DNA of 64,000 nucleotides from Lepidodermella squamata. Its lineage: Eukaryota > Gastrotricha. Location: assembly GCA_047495785.1 (NCBI GenBank), contig JBLDXI010000025.1, positions 248,001 to 312,000 of the forward strand, given 5' to 3'. Below the pieces are notes generated by a model. That model saw nothing but the letters and a program-made list of their open reading frames with translations, was not told where the DNA came from and did not search any database. Position numbers and translations under genes: made by a program. Below are positions 10,801 to 20,822 of the stretch, one piece after another (the stretch's first letter is position 1; the number at the start of each line of letters is the position of its first letter).

Positions 10801-12387
10801 GTGTTAGTAATGCGATTGGCTGAAAGTCAGGTTTTTCAGACAATGAAACAAAAATCTAGATTACCGTAACGAGTGGTAACTTTGGACAAAACGTGTTTTT
10901 CGAACATTAAAAATCAGGCTTTGCTCCTAAATTTCTGAAATTTTTACCAAAGGTGGGGACGGTGATTCTTGAATTTACTGCAAATTCTAGAAATTTTTAG
11001 AATTTTACCTGACCTTTGGCTAATTAATATGTGTCCCGGTAACTTTGGACAATTAGAGGGTAGTTTTGGACACTCATTTGCATATGCAATTTCATATGAA
11101 ATTGGCTATTGCATTATCCATGCCCTGGGCAAACCATTTAGCTTAAGAATACGGGCTAATTTAAGTTATGAATTACGAGCTCGGAATTTAGAACATAATT
11201 TTGTAAACTGAGAACTGAGAAGGAAATGGGAGAAGTATCTCGTGAGAACTGCTCTGTCCTGTACAACGATCGTATTTGAAGCCGCGCTAGTCTGCGACAT
11301 CATTTTTTTCCCCCGGTACTTCGAACACCCACCGCGGAAATGTTTGGTCGCTGGGTTTGTCATTTTTTTCACCTGGAATGTCGAACAACCACCTCAAATA
11401 TGTTTGGTCGCTGGGTTTGAGGCCTGGAGTAGCGTCCTCGATCAACTCGACGACTATAGACCCATTTGCCATGCGCTCTTGTGTTTGCCACATGGGCAGG
11501 TTTCTTGGCAGCAAGCCGTTGAGTTCTTCCTGTCAGTTTTTGTCTGACGGACCAGTAATCACAACCAGGTTCTCGTTGGCAAGTTTCTGGGCACTGGGCA
11601 CTGTAGAGATGCTTTGAAAGCGGAAGTCATGGTGTTTTAAACTACTGACTACTTCATTGCCGGAGCCTTGACTTGGACCTGAAGCCTGAAATGCCCATGG
11701 TTTAATACTGCTTTTGCCATGAAGCGAGATTAAAGTCATTGTTGCCAGTCAGATGCTTGACAATTTAGTAGTATTTTAATTGGGTATTTACTCTATTTTT
11801 AGGTGAACCCTGGTGGTAGCACGACGCAGTCTCCGCCGCAGCCGCACCCAGCCTCGGCAACTGTCGCCCTCGTGCAAATGCAGCAAGCCATCGCCCGCGG
11901 CGAGTTATCGACCCAAAGCAGCTCCTTCAGCCTCGACAACCAAAACCACCAATTCCAATCGCCTGCCCAATCAAATCGAACCCGCGAGTTGCGAGCCTCG
12001 ACCCTGCGCCAATCAGCCGCTCGCCCCATGTCTTTCGCCTCACCCCTCGGCAATAACAATGCAGGCGTCAAACGCCGCAAACTGGACTCAACCTCCGGGC
12101 ACGTGATCGACCCAGCCGATCAGATTCAACCGACCTTCGCCACGACCAGTCTATCGATCTACGGCTCGGCGAAACAGCAAGAACTTTTCGACGCCTTGCT
12201 CGATAAGCTGGTGAAACGCGTTTCGGCAGGAGGCAGTGAAGCGTGGCCGTTGGAAGAACTGCATCGGTTGTATATGCAACTTTCGAAGGTGGCGTCCAAT
12301 TCGGCGATTCCGGGCGTTGGTTCGGGTCACGTGACGGCGGCTGAGCTGTACGAGCGTTACGAAACGATTATCAACGACGCGATTTGA
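4858..12387 (+). CDS. ATAD2: ATAD2-like AAA+ ATPase with bromodomain
   Basis: Five exons: 4858-6183, 6993-7505, 9034-9548, 9947-10631, 11803-12387; 1207 residues (human ATAD2 1390). Order: basic/acidic N-terminus with a His-rich stretch (about 173-195); AAA1 with Walker A GPPGTGKT (329-336), Walker B IIFFDEVD (390-397) and GATNR; a degenerate AAA2 (about 614-785, GKPSQGHV in place of Walker A); bromodomain (about 865-970) with the acetyl-lysine asparagine in ALEYNP and the family RHRACALRD block; then a low-complexity region and a short C-terminal domain. The family is a nuclear chromatin ATPase that binds acetylated histone H4 and aids histone exchange and replication-linked transcription. 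Intron 4 has a GC donor (GCAAGT at 10632). Reading through it would end the protein at 10721, a possible short form. Exon joins keep frame throughout. Confidence 0.93.
6184..6992 (+). other. ATAD2 intron 1
   Basis: 809 bases, GTTAGT donor and TTTGTTAG acceptor. AT-rich; I see no gene or repeat in it. Confidence 0.6.
7588..7645. repeat. 29-bp tandem repeat in ATAD2 intron 2
   Basis: Two adjoining identical copies (7588-7616, 7617-7645), each containing the near-palindrome TATAACGTATGTTATA. Confidence 0.85.
7915..8014 (+). other. Orphan exon-like block in ATAD2 intron 2
   Basis: After a good acceptor (ATTTACAG, ending 7914) there is a GC-rich 32-codon frame (7916-8011) encoding VYFDGQFEGRRFVRTQPGYT and then 12 more residues, with TGA at 8012. 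Its composition looks coding against an AT-rich intron. It cannot join ATAD2 exon 2 in frame: exon 2 ends in phase 0, whereas this block needs two leftover bases. It may be a terminal exon of a nested or pseudo gene. The protein is not recognised. Confidence 0.35.
11287..11760 (-). pseudogene. Degenerate antisense coding remnant with a 20-residue repeat, in ATAD2 intron 4
   Basis: On the minus strand one reading frame stays open over about 150 codons, apart from a single TGA at about 11533. Its downstream part has two tandem copies of a 20-residue unit (KPSDQT[YF][LP]RW[LV]F[DE][IV]PGEKND), matching 60-bp DNA repeats at 11301-11360 and 11361-11420. No family is recognised. It is probably a remnant of a mobile element or inserted gene. 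The intron also carries repeated GGTAACTTTGGACAA motifs near 10875 and 11036. Confidence 0.4.
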
Positions 12388-13051
12388 TATTATAAGTAAT
12401 CAATCGATTTCTCCAGTGCCCCTAGTCATCAATTTCTCCTGAGCTGAGTTATACCGGTTTCAACAACCTGACTTTCGTTTGATTTTAACAAATTATTTAA
12501 TTTCACCTTAATTTGCGAAGAAAACTATCTGTTCACCGATTTCTTTGTTAATTACCTAGTCGAACCAACATTTTCCTGGAATTTATTCCCGAATTTCTTA
12601 TCTCGTATTACTTCTTTAATTTCCGATATTCCACTGACTAGGATTTCAAAATTATTACAAATATATGGCTTTCAATGCATTTAATTCAAGTATATTAAAT
12701 CAGCATAACTGACGTGTTGCAATATGTTTTCCCCCTTCACAAGTCATTCAATTATTTGCGGATTGAAATCACACATGTGTGTTTTGGGTTTTTGTTATCA
12801 TTCGTTCATAACAAGTTTTATCGCGTACTGATTCATTTTGTGTTTGCGTTTTAAACTGATATAACAAGTCACTTTCTCCCGTGAAATCTCCGTTTTTACG
12901 AGCTTCCATCTGCTAAATTCTGCTTCCACCGTCTTTTGATACTACGAGTAAAGCAAAGCAATAAAATTGAATTTGCGTTTTGTTTTCAATTTTCTCATCA
13001 TCGTTTTGTTTCAATTTCTAGTCGCGATATTTGAATAGCGCTATTGTAAAA
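12388..13051 (+). other. ATAD2-SKP2 spacer
   Basis: AT-rich. AATAAA at 12960-12965 is the likely ATAD2 poly(A) signal. A pyrimidine-rich stretch ending TTTCAATTTCTAG at 13021 looks like a 3' splice site and precedes the SKP2 ATG by 30 bases. It could receive a spliced leader or an unseen 5' UTR exon. Confidence 0.45.
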
Positions 13052-16000
13052 ATGAACAATCAAGGCGGAGGTGGTGGTGGAGGCAGTGGGCACTTGCATC
13101 GAGTTGCTTCGGCTGCAGCCGCCGCTGGTTCGTTGTTTCCAGGCGCGGCCGCGTTTGGCGGCTCGGTGATGGCCAATTTTCAGCAGCATCAAATGCAGCA
13201 CGAATCGGCACAGCAGCAACAGCAGCAGATGAGTAATCATTGCCAGACATTTGCTCAGGTACGGTAGAGTCTATGTCAATGTTAGCACAATGTAGTCTCT
13301 AATCCGGACAGTAGCTTTGAATTGCCCGCGTTATCGCGCTCTCAGTATTGCAAAATTGAAATTCGAAAATTCCACAAACAGCTCTGATTTATTGAATTTG
13401 ATACGCTAATGAACTTATTTGGAAACGATATAATTTGGACAATAAGTTCAAGCAGCAGCAGGTCATGCCCGCTTTCGACCGAAAAAGACCTTGGCTCGTT
13501 CGAATTCTCGCGCGCTTGGCTACCTGTGTTGATCTGTTTAATTCATTCCGAAGTTTGGAAGCTCTACAAGAAGAAAAAGTGCAGCCGCAGAGTTTCATAC
13601 ATATTCAGAGCCGTTTCAGAAAGTCGGTAGTTACATTATATTCATTTAATTTCAATCGTGTTTCAAGCACCGCAGCAGCAATTACCGCAAAAGGCTCTTG
13701 GATATTCGGGATTCCGAGACAAGAAATAGAGGAGCTACATGGGGCAGTTCATAGCCGTGGCGACAACGAATGAGGAAAGCACCGAGTTGATCGCGAAGAG
13801 TGAGAGCAGAAGACCTTGGAGGAAGCTGGGACTCGTAAGATATAGATAAGTCATACAAAGCATCGAATATTTTCATGCTGGAGAAGCCACTCATACAACA
13901 TTCCATCTTTATTCGAGGAAGAGATGGGTAATAATTTACAGTTAACACTGAATGATGAAGTTTTAGGTTCCACAAATATTGCGTTGGAAGACGTTTCAAC
14001 TCTTTCGACGACATCAGTTGTGACCGGGAGTCCTTAGCAGGCAATTGGACAACAATGGCCTGTGGGTCAACAGAGAAATTTTGCAACTTGTCGACCATTG
14101 AATTTACAGTATTTGAGATACATTAACCCATTGTATCCCGGTGTCCTATATATAGTACTTTCAGTTTTTAATTTATTGCCGGGCGCTCAGAAGGTTTCTA
14201 GTGACAATATTTTGCGAGTTAAATCTCAGAAATATTATCTGTCGAACGGCACCTCGCTCATAGCTCTACCTAACACCGTCATGGCTTTATTGGGAATCGA
14301 ATCTGAAGAAATCGATTTTTCCGATCAGTGATCTTCGATATCGATTTCTATCGATACAGTTATATTTATGATATAAGTCGATTAGTATGATTGATTCCTC
14401 TATCTCCAAGCTATCTGATGACACATAAATCAAGATCATGCGATACTCGGTTATAGGATTCGATTACCGAAAATCAATGTCCTATATACAGGACACTGGG
14501 ATGAAATACAACCGTGGGTATTAGACCTATTTTTTATGAAAAATCCTTTTATTCGAGTAGTGATTAGTGTAAGAAATGATTCAAAAAGAAATAATGATAA
14601 AATGGAGACATACAGGGGTGTTTTGAAGTGCAAAACTACTGTTTACGAATAACTAAACAGTAAAAAATTTAAGAAAACAGCACCTGGTCCATAGTCCGAT
14701 GTTGCATTTTTTTACGGAAAGGTATTTTAGCTGTTCCGATATGGTTTTCTTGGCAGAGGAATGCAAAATAATGATTTGTCATCACATTGGGCTATGTTAG
14801 CTATCATTTGAGGGGTAATTTTTCCTTACAAGTTAGTTCCACTCTTACTTTTTAGTTAGTGTCTTAGCTTATTTGACCAATGAGGCCTATTTAATTATGA
14901 CGTAACACATGATGAATCGAAGAATATGACCAAAATTCTTTTGTTTTCATAAAGCTTTAGAAGTCACCTTCAAGAAAATATATACTTTTGGTAACCCTGC
15001 CCGGCCATAATTTTATTTTCGCCAAAAAGTGCAATATTGACTTGGATCGGCCCATAGAAGGAAATTCTAGACGATAGAACTTATCACTGATTGCTATCTA
15101 AAGATCGCAACACCTTTTCCCTGAACAGTGAACGTCTTAATATCAATAGCTTCATCATCTGCCAGTTAAATTTACACTTCCAAGGGCAAAGGAATATTTT
15201 TTTACCTATTTTTGGTTCCGTGCATGCTCCATCCCAGTGTCCTATATGTAGGACAGCAGGGGAGGGGCTCGGGTTGGGTGGGGTCAGATAGAACTTGTTT
15301 TTGTGATCAATAATTACCATTGCACTTATAGTGTATCCACTAGTGTTTATCCGGCATCGCTAAAAATACCCTCTGGGAAACAATGGGTTAAGAGAGTTCG
15401 TAGTAACAAGGGTCTTAGATACAACAGTAGGAGTAGACGAAGCTGTAAGCGAATTGTACAAAAAGTCAGGATCTTCAAACAGATCAATACCATCTCGCGG
15501 CTGCGACAGAGGGCTGGCTGTTGAGGATGACGACTTGCAACGCGGAGTAAGAGTGCCAGGGAGCCAAGTAACTCAAGTAGCACCGAGCATCACCGGCGCC
15601 GATCGATCATCAGGTACAGCCAAAAGTTCTTGGTTTTCGGTTACACTTTGCGAACGTGCCGCAGTTTTGCTACTAGTCTTCTTTCGCGGCTCATGGTCGG
15701 GAAATTTGAAGCGCTTGCTTTCTTTACCGCCATTCTCCTTTTCCTTTTTCGAGCTCGTATCGATGAGGTCGGGATCGGGGAGGCCATCTGGTTTACCATT
15801 GTCGAAGAACGTTGTAGGTTGAAGCGCAGACGTGTTTTTGAGATTTTTCACATTGCTTATGCTTATGTCGCAGTGCGATGAGCAATTGTCAATCATTAAC
15901 AGAATTTTGCGGTCACACACCTCCATCTTAGCATAGAGATCCTTGAGCCATTTTTTAAACAGGACTTGAGTCATCCAGGCTTTGCGATTGTGTCGCCACG

Positions 16001-19000
16001 TAACCGGAAAAAAGTGGTTCCAGATAGTCTTGTAGCAGCCGATCTTCCTTGTTATTGTTAAAATTCGAATTACAGTGAAGCACTAGCCAATCTTTGAATC
16101 ACAAGATTTGGGGCGCCCAAGACCCAGTTTTCTTTTTCGGAGAAAGATTCGGAAACGGAGGCGGAACATTAACGTCTGGGGCGGTGTAGCTGGCCTTCGT
16201 TTTCTCAATATTTATTGTGTGAAATCGTTGAAATTCAGAACAGGAGGCATATTTACAGTAGCAAGATCATCAGGAAACCATTCTTTAAAATTATCATTTT
16301 TATAAAAATTGAAGCACAGTAGCGTTGTCAATAGATTCGATTCGATTAGATTCGTTTATTAGTCGAGGTTAATCGACGACTATATCGATAGAATAATTTG
16401 GATTATTTTTTGCTGATTAATAATCTGGAATAATCTCGGATTGAATCGAATCAATCGACAACACTATAGCACACTCTTAATGTTTTTTAATTTTTCGGTT
16501 TCGTTGTAGCCTTTGCCGATGTCGAGTCAGCAGCAGCAACAACAACAGCAACAACAAGCTGAGAACATGGCCATGTCGTGGAACCCATCGCACCCATCGG
16601 CGTCCTTCGCCCACCACGCAGCTCAAGCGCAGTTCAACGCAGCGCTGCACGATTCGCTGCTCGCCTCTGCGAATTCGCACACGGTGTTCGCGACAGTTCA
16701 GCAAATCCGGCAACACCTTAGCCAACAGCAGCAGCAGCAGCAACAACAACTTCAACAACAACAAGCAAATGCCAGTAACAACAACTTCGCGGCTCCGCAG
16801 CCGATTGGCTCGAACCAACATCAGAACCTGCTGCAGCAACAGTCGTCATTTGCCAACTTCGAGGCGGTTGCGCAGCAGATTGCGAACAGTGCCAGTAACA
16901 GAAGTGGACGCCAGAACCAGCGGATGGTGGATGCAGGCCAGCAGATGCAGCAACAGCAACAATCGATGCCAGCCCCGCCTCCTGTAATAACGCCGGCTGC
17001 CTCGGCGAATACTTCCGCAGCTTCAGCGTCCACGGGCGGGAATGCTGCGACGCCAGCCGATGAGGTGCGAGCGTTTGCGGCTGCGTGGCTGCGAGCCCGT
17101 AGTCGACTAGGTAAGCGTTTGAGAATTTTGTTGAGAAAAAGTACACAGAAACGCGACATCAGACGTGATAGCTAAAACCATGTCTGAAACATATGTTAAC
17201 CTACAAACATTATCTGAGGTCCCTGGGCAAACACTGATATGTTGGCTATTGATTTTTGATACGTGTTTTTCAGTTGTGGCATCGCCGACTAGTCACTACG
17301 CCGCAGCGGCTTCGTCGTCGTCGATCGTCGTTGATCTGACGTCGCGGCTGTCGAACGAACTGCTGGAGAACATTTTCACGTACCTGACGCGGCCGCAGCT
17401 GGTGACGGCGATGCGCGTGTGCCGCCGTTGGCACCGCCTCGTCCTCAACAACAAGGCGCTGTGGCACGCCGTCGACATGAGTCGCGGCCACTTCACCATC
17501 GGCCAGGTCTCGCGCCTCTTCATACGCGGGTACATACACTTCTTTACTTTTCTCTTTTTCCTTACGAAAATAAACATGAAAATATTCTGAAAATTCGATA
17601 TTTCTTGCTTACACCTGTTCGCTTTGATCATCTTCCATCAATGGGTGTGCATGGGATTGCTCGCTTCTCCCGAGAATTATAGCTAGTTTCACCCGAATCT
17701 TAAAATCGCAAGAAGCATTTTCTTCACCACTTATCCACTTGAATCGGATTTTATCGAGAATATAAAGATAGTTAACCTTAACCACATGCTAGATCTATCG
17801 AATGTTGAAAACCGCTTCAAGAAATTCCTCATGGTTCGGGAGTAAATGAGGGTCGTTGTCGCCTTTTTCATCTTGACCGACTTCTGTTCGCGCCCAGCAG
17901 CATTCGCGGCTTCAATGCAGGCCCTAAGCTCATCATCATGACCTGTCAGGAAAAATCTGACGAAGGCATTCTGTAAAGGCATTAAAATTAACACATTTCC
18001 ATAGCTGATTCGACAACTAATTTAACACATTCGTTGGTCAGATGATGGGAAATATTGCAGTTATGTGATCTCTTGAGCTAGGTTCACGGACTCTGCGACT
18101 GTCGCGGTGTGTCGCACGAAAACAGCGGAGAGACACTATCAGATAAGTAGTCACGCTTGAAAATTCTGTCGCGCGACAAACTATTGTTGTGGGAAAAATA
18201 GAACTTGGGGAACGGATCAACAATTTCCGACCGCGAAATTTAATGGTTTACTCGCCTTCATTCGACTAACATTGAGCCTCGTCATTAAGAAAAACGCTTT
18301 CATTTTGCCGCGTGGCGCGTAAATCATTTGCAAAATCCCGGGGTAAATGATCTCAATTTAAATAGTCCGATATTTTTCTTCGCCGACTCCGAGTCCATAT
18401 TTACATAGGTACCGATATTTTGCGAAGCGACTTCGATGGCATCGCGCCGGAATGGTTCTTATCGTAAAGTTGCCGCTGATGTCTCACTAGGCGTAAGAGT
18501 TTACTCGCCAGCGACTCAAACTTATGAAACATTTTCAGTGCATCGTATGAGAATAACAAGGATAGCTTTAACAAAAATCATCGCAGATTATTACATATAT
18601 CTTCAGGCACATTTCGTTCAAGTACCATTCAGCGCAGCAGAGCAACGTTTCGAACGTGCCGTAGTAACCTAGGCAACTATTCGAGATGGGACTATGCTAA
18701 ACGAGTGGGGGCTTATATTTCCGATTTCGCATGACCAAAAATGTCGCTCACCGAAGTATAATGGTTTTTTTATATAGCCAAGATGCGCGAGATGATCTGT
18801 ATCTTCAGGCGAAATACGTTCGAATAGAGTGGAATAATTACAGCAGTGTACGACAATTTCGATGCGCTGCGCTCGGGAAGCAGCCAGGACACATTTCTGA
18901 TCCGCCCATGTCCCGCATTTGCTCTGCTCGGCTACTATAAAAGTGGCAAAATGTATGATTGAAGGAAACTCATCTACGATTTGTGGGAAATGTTATGGAT

Positions 19001-20581
19001 GGCCTAATGGCATTTCTACTTCTTCATTAGCGACAACGTCTCCCGCTTCAGGTTGAAAGTTTCCAGCTCGTCGTAGTCGAGTGCCATTCGATCTGCATTG
19101 GCAATTCGGATTTGCGTGATAACGAGTGTGTGTGCATTGAATCTGAAAATCTGATCGCAGAGGGTAAAAGCTATCGCCCGTGCCTCGAACATCCGAAAGC
19201 ATACATCCGACAGTCTGTAGCCGTTCAGTCAAGGTAGATTGCTGTTGAGCTGATCTCTTCGGTTTTCGGATGCAAATGGGCTCGCTGAATCGACCGAATT
19301 GAGACTCTAGCTTGAGGCTGAATTAGAAGATAGCATAGGAAGAAAAACATATTGAATAGCCTAGTTTTCGGCGAAATCAAGTTGCATTCACGCATTGCTC
19401 TCAAATTATCTTTCCGATCAATCAAAATCGGGATTCTTGGAGTTTTCGTGGACTTCTAATATTAATTTGCTTTAATCTCTAGCATGGTTGTGGTTCGTTT
19501 GGCGTGGTCGAAAATCGCCGACAGCGACAACATGCTGCCCGGCGTAGCGCCCGACCTGCTGATGGCGACTCCGTTGCCAGGGCCATCCGTCTTCTGCCTG
19601 CAGTACCTGGACATGACCGGAGTGACGACATCGCCGAACAACCTGGCCCTACTGTTGAACGGCTGCCGCAGTTTGAAACGCCTCAGCCTCGAAGCGTGCG
19701 AGCTATGCGACGCTGCGTTGTTGGCTATCGCTGAAAATCGCGACTTGGAGGTTCTGAATCTCACCCTGGCAAGGTCAATGTCAGCCAGGGGCCTCCGCCA
19801 CGTGCTGACCAACTGTCGTCAAATCACTGAGCTGAACCTCGCTTCGTCCGGCGAATGGCTCAATTCGTCGCGGAGCAACGACAAATTCGGCGCAGATGGG
19901 GCGTCGTTTGTTTTCGAAGCTCTGCCAGCCGGTTTGAAAGCGCTGAACGTCTCGGGGCTGACCGAGCTGAGCGATGCGGACGCGCTGTCGATTGCCGAAG
20001 CTTGCCCGTTGCTCCAGGAACTGGACTTGTCGGACTGCAGATCGCTGTCTGTGACTGGACTCAGATCAATTGCGAGGAATTTGTCGAACTCGCTAGCCAC
20101 TCTCGGCATTAGCCGCTGCTTTGGACTGGAATTAGCTGATCTCATCGCCTTGACAGCACTCCCGGGTCTGAAGCGCCTTAAGGTTTGTTGAAACTTTTTT
20201 AGAATTTATCCGCCAAATCACGAAGGAAAATTTAATGGGAATTTTGCAATCCTGAGGAGTTTTTTTCAACTGATCCCCTAACCCTTCTAATTCCTCTTGA
20301 AGGGGAACGCTGGTTTGATAAACTTTTCCTAAATATCAAAATGTACTACTGATTCAGGTTCATTCCTTCGGTGGACAAGGCGCTGATAACTGGCTAGCAG
20401 CTCTTCTGCCAGCTACCGCTATCAATCAACAGGAAGTAAGTTTTTATTGAAATCGCTTAGCTTGGAAGCTTGCATTGTCGACTCTGTTGTCTAGCACATC
20501 TTGTCCACCGTGGCTCGGCCGACCGTCGGCGACCGCCGAACGTCGATCTGGGGCTTGCGGACGCGCGACATCCGCGCCTGA
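13052..20581 (+). CDS. SKP2: SKP2-like F-box / leucine-rich-repeat protein
   Basis: Six exons: 13052-13258, 16510-17110, 17274-17529, 19483-20182, 20358-20435, 20495-20581; 642 residues against 424 in human. Residues 1 to about 285 are low complexity (poly-Gly, poly-Gln, Ala/Ser). The F-box follows (about 290-335: LSNELLENIFTYL...VCRRWHRL), then leucine-rich repeats from residue 355. The C-terminus STVARPTVGDRRTSIWGLR matches the human SKP2 tail TIARPTIGNKKNQEIWGIK, which fixes the identity. In the family, the F-box binds SKP1 of the SCF ubiquitin ligase and the LRRs bind substrates such as p27 and CDT1 with CKS1, driving S-phase entry in the nucleus. The N-terminal exons are inferred from in-frame splice sites and composition only. 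Intron 1 (3.25 kb) is full of transposon remnants. Confidence 0.9.
13682..14098 (-). mobile_element. DDE transposase N-terminal fragment (HTH_Tnp_4 type) in SKP2 intron 1
   Basis: A 138-codon minus-strand frame. Its end reads ALTLRDQLGAFLIRCRHGYE, followed by LPHVAPLFLVSESRISKSLL. This fits the helix-turn-helix at the start of DDE_Tnp_4 (PIF/Harbinger-like) transposases, whose pattern is roughly 'L...dqL...L.RLR.....dlA..F.vS.StvS'. The upstream CMSGFSSMKIFDALYDL fits the 'tGf.s...F..L' block before it. The catalytic domain is absent, so this is a dead fragment. Confidence 0.55.
14127..15387. mobile_element. Non-autonomous piggyBac-like element
   Basis: Both ends are flanked by TTAA (14123-14126 and 15388-15391). 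The termini are inverted repeats CCCATTGTATCCC / GGGAAACAATGGG (one mismatch in 13). TTAA target duplication with CCC...GGG ends is the piggyBac hallmark. Sub-terminal TGTCCTATATA motifs recur at about 14142, 14479-14504 and, inverted, 15231-15257. No transposase is seen within its 1261 bp. Confidence 0.7.
15573..16060 (-). mobile_element. Decayed Tigger/pogo-type DDE transposase fragment
   Basis: The minus-strand frame contains TWRHNRKAWMTQVLFKKWL and ILLMIDNCSSH, matching the DDE_1 (Tigger/jerky/CENP-B) pattern 'tyraNkkAWMt..iF..WL...' and 'LLl.DNcpsH' with its second catalytic Asp. The next conserved block is shortened to LKNTSALQPTT, so the enzyme is broken. It sits beside the piggyBac-like element in SKP2 intron 1. 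Confidence 0.65.
16324..16462. repeat. Small foldback repeat in SKP2 intron 1
   Basis: GTTGTCAATAGATTCGATT at the left end and its near inverse near the right end (AATCGAATCAATCGACAAC, ending 16462) could form a hairpin stem of about 19 bp with two mismatches. Confidence 0.6.
17530..19482 (+). other. SKP2 intron 3
   Basis: 1953 bases. Antisense it holds two protein-like stretches. One follows a TTTACAG acceptor at about 17974 (frame beginning NAFVRFFLTGHDDELRAC). The other covers about 19009-19155 (IFRFNAHTLVITQIRIANAD, further on ELETFNLKRETLSL, then TAG). I recognise neither. They may be exons of a nested gene or mobile-element debris. Confidence 0.3.
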
Positions 20582-20822
20582 GAAAACGCGCTTTGTTGCT
20601 AAACTTTTGTTTCTTTCAACTTCACTGCCCGATCTTGACCCATGATCTTCAACGAACGCATATAATCTCTTATCTGCATCATCTCAAGGATAAATTGTTT
20701 TCTTATTATTGATCAATAAAAATATGCCAATGATTAGTCGTAAATGCGCAGCTTGCAGTTGAAATTCCAGCTAACAAGTTCCAGTTGAAGTCCTGCGGAT
20801 TTTCTAGTATTTTTGCGAAATT
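20582..20822 (+). promoter_or_regulatory. SKP2-pseudokinase junction
   Basis: 241 bases with AATAAA at 20715-20720 and GGATTTTCTAG ending at 20807, 15 bases before the next ATG. It has the same order of signals as the CTF8-ATAD2 junction. Confidence 0.45.

Noticed and set aside
18436-18672. 78-codon plus-strand frame starting with ATG in SKP2 intron 3
   Set aside because: No splice sites consistent with SKP2, no domain, short; probably chance.
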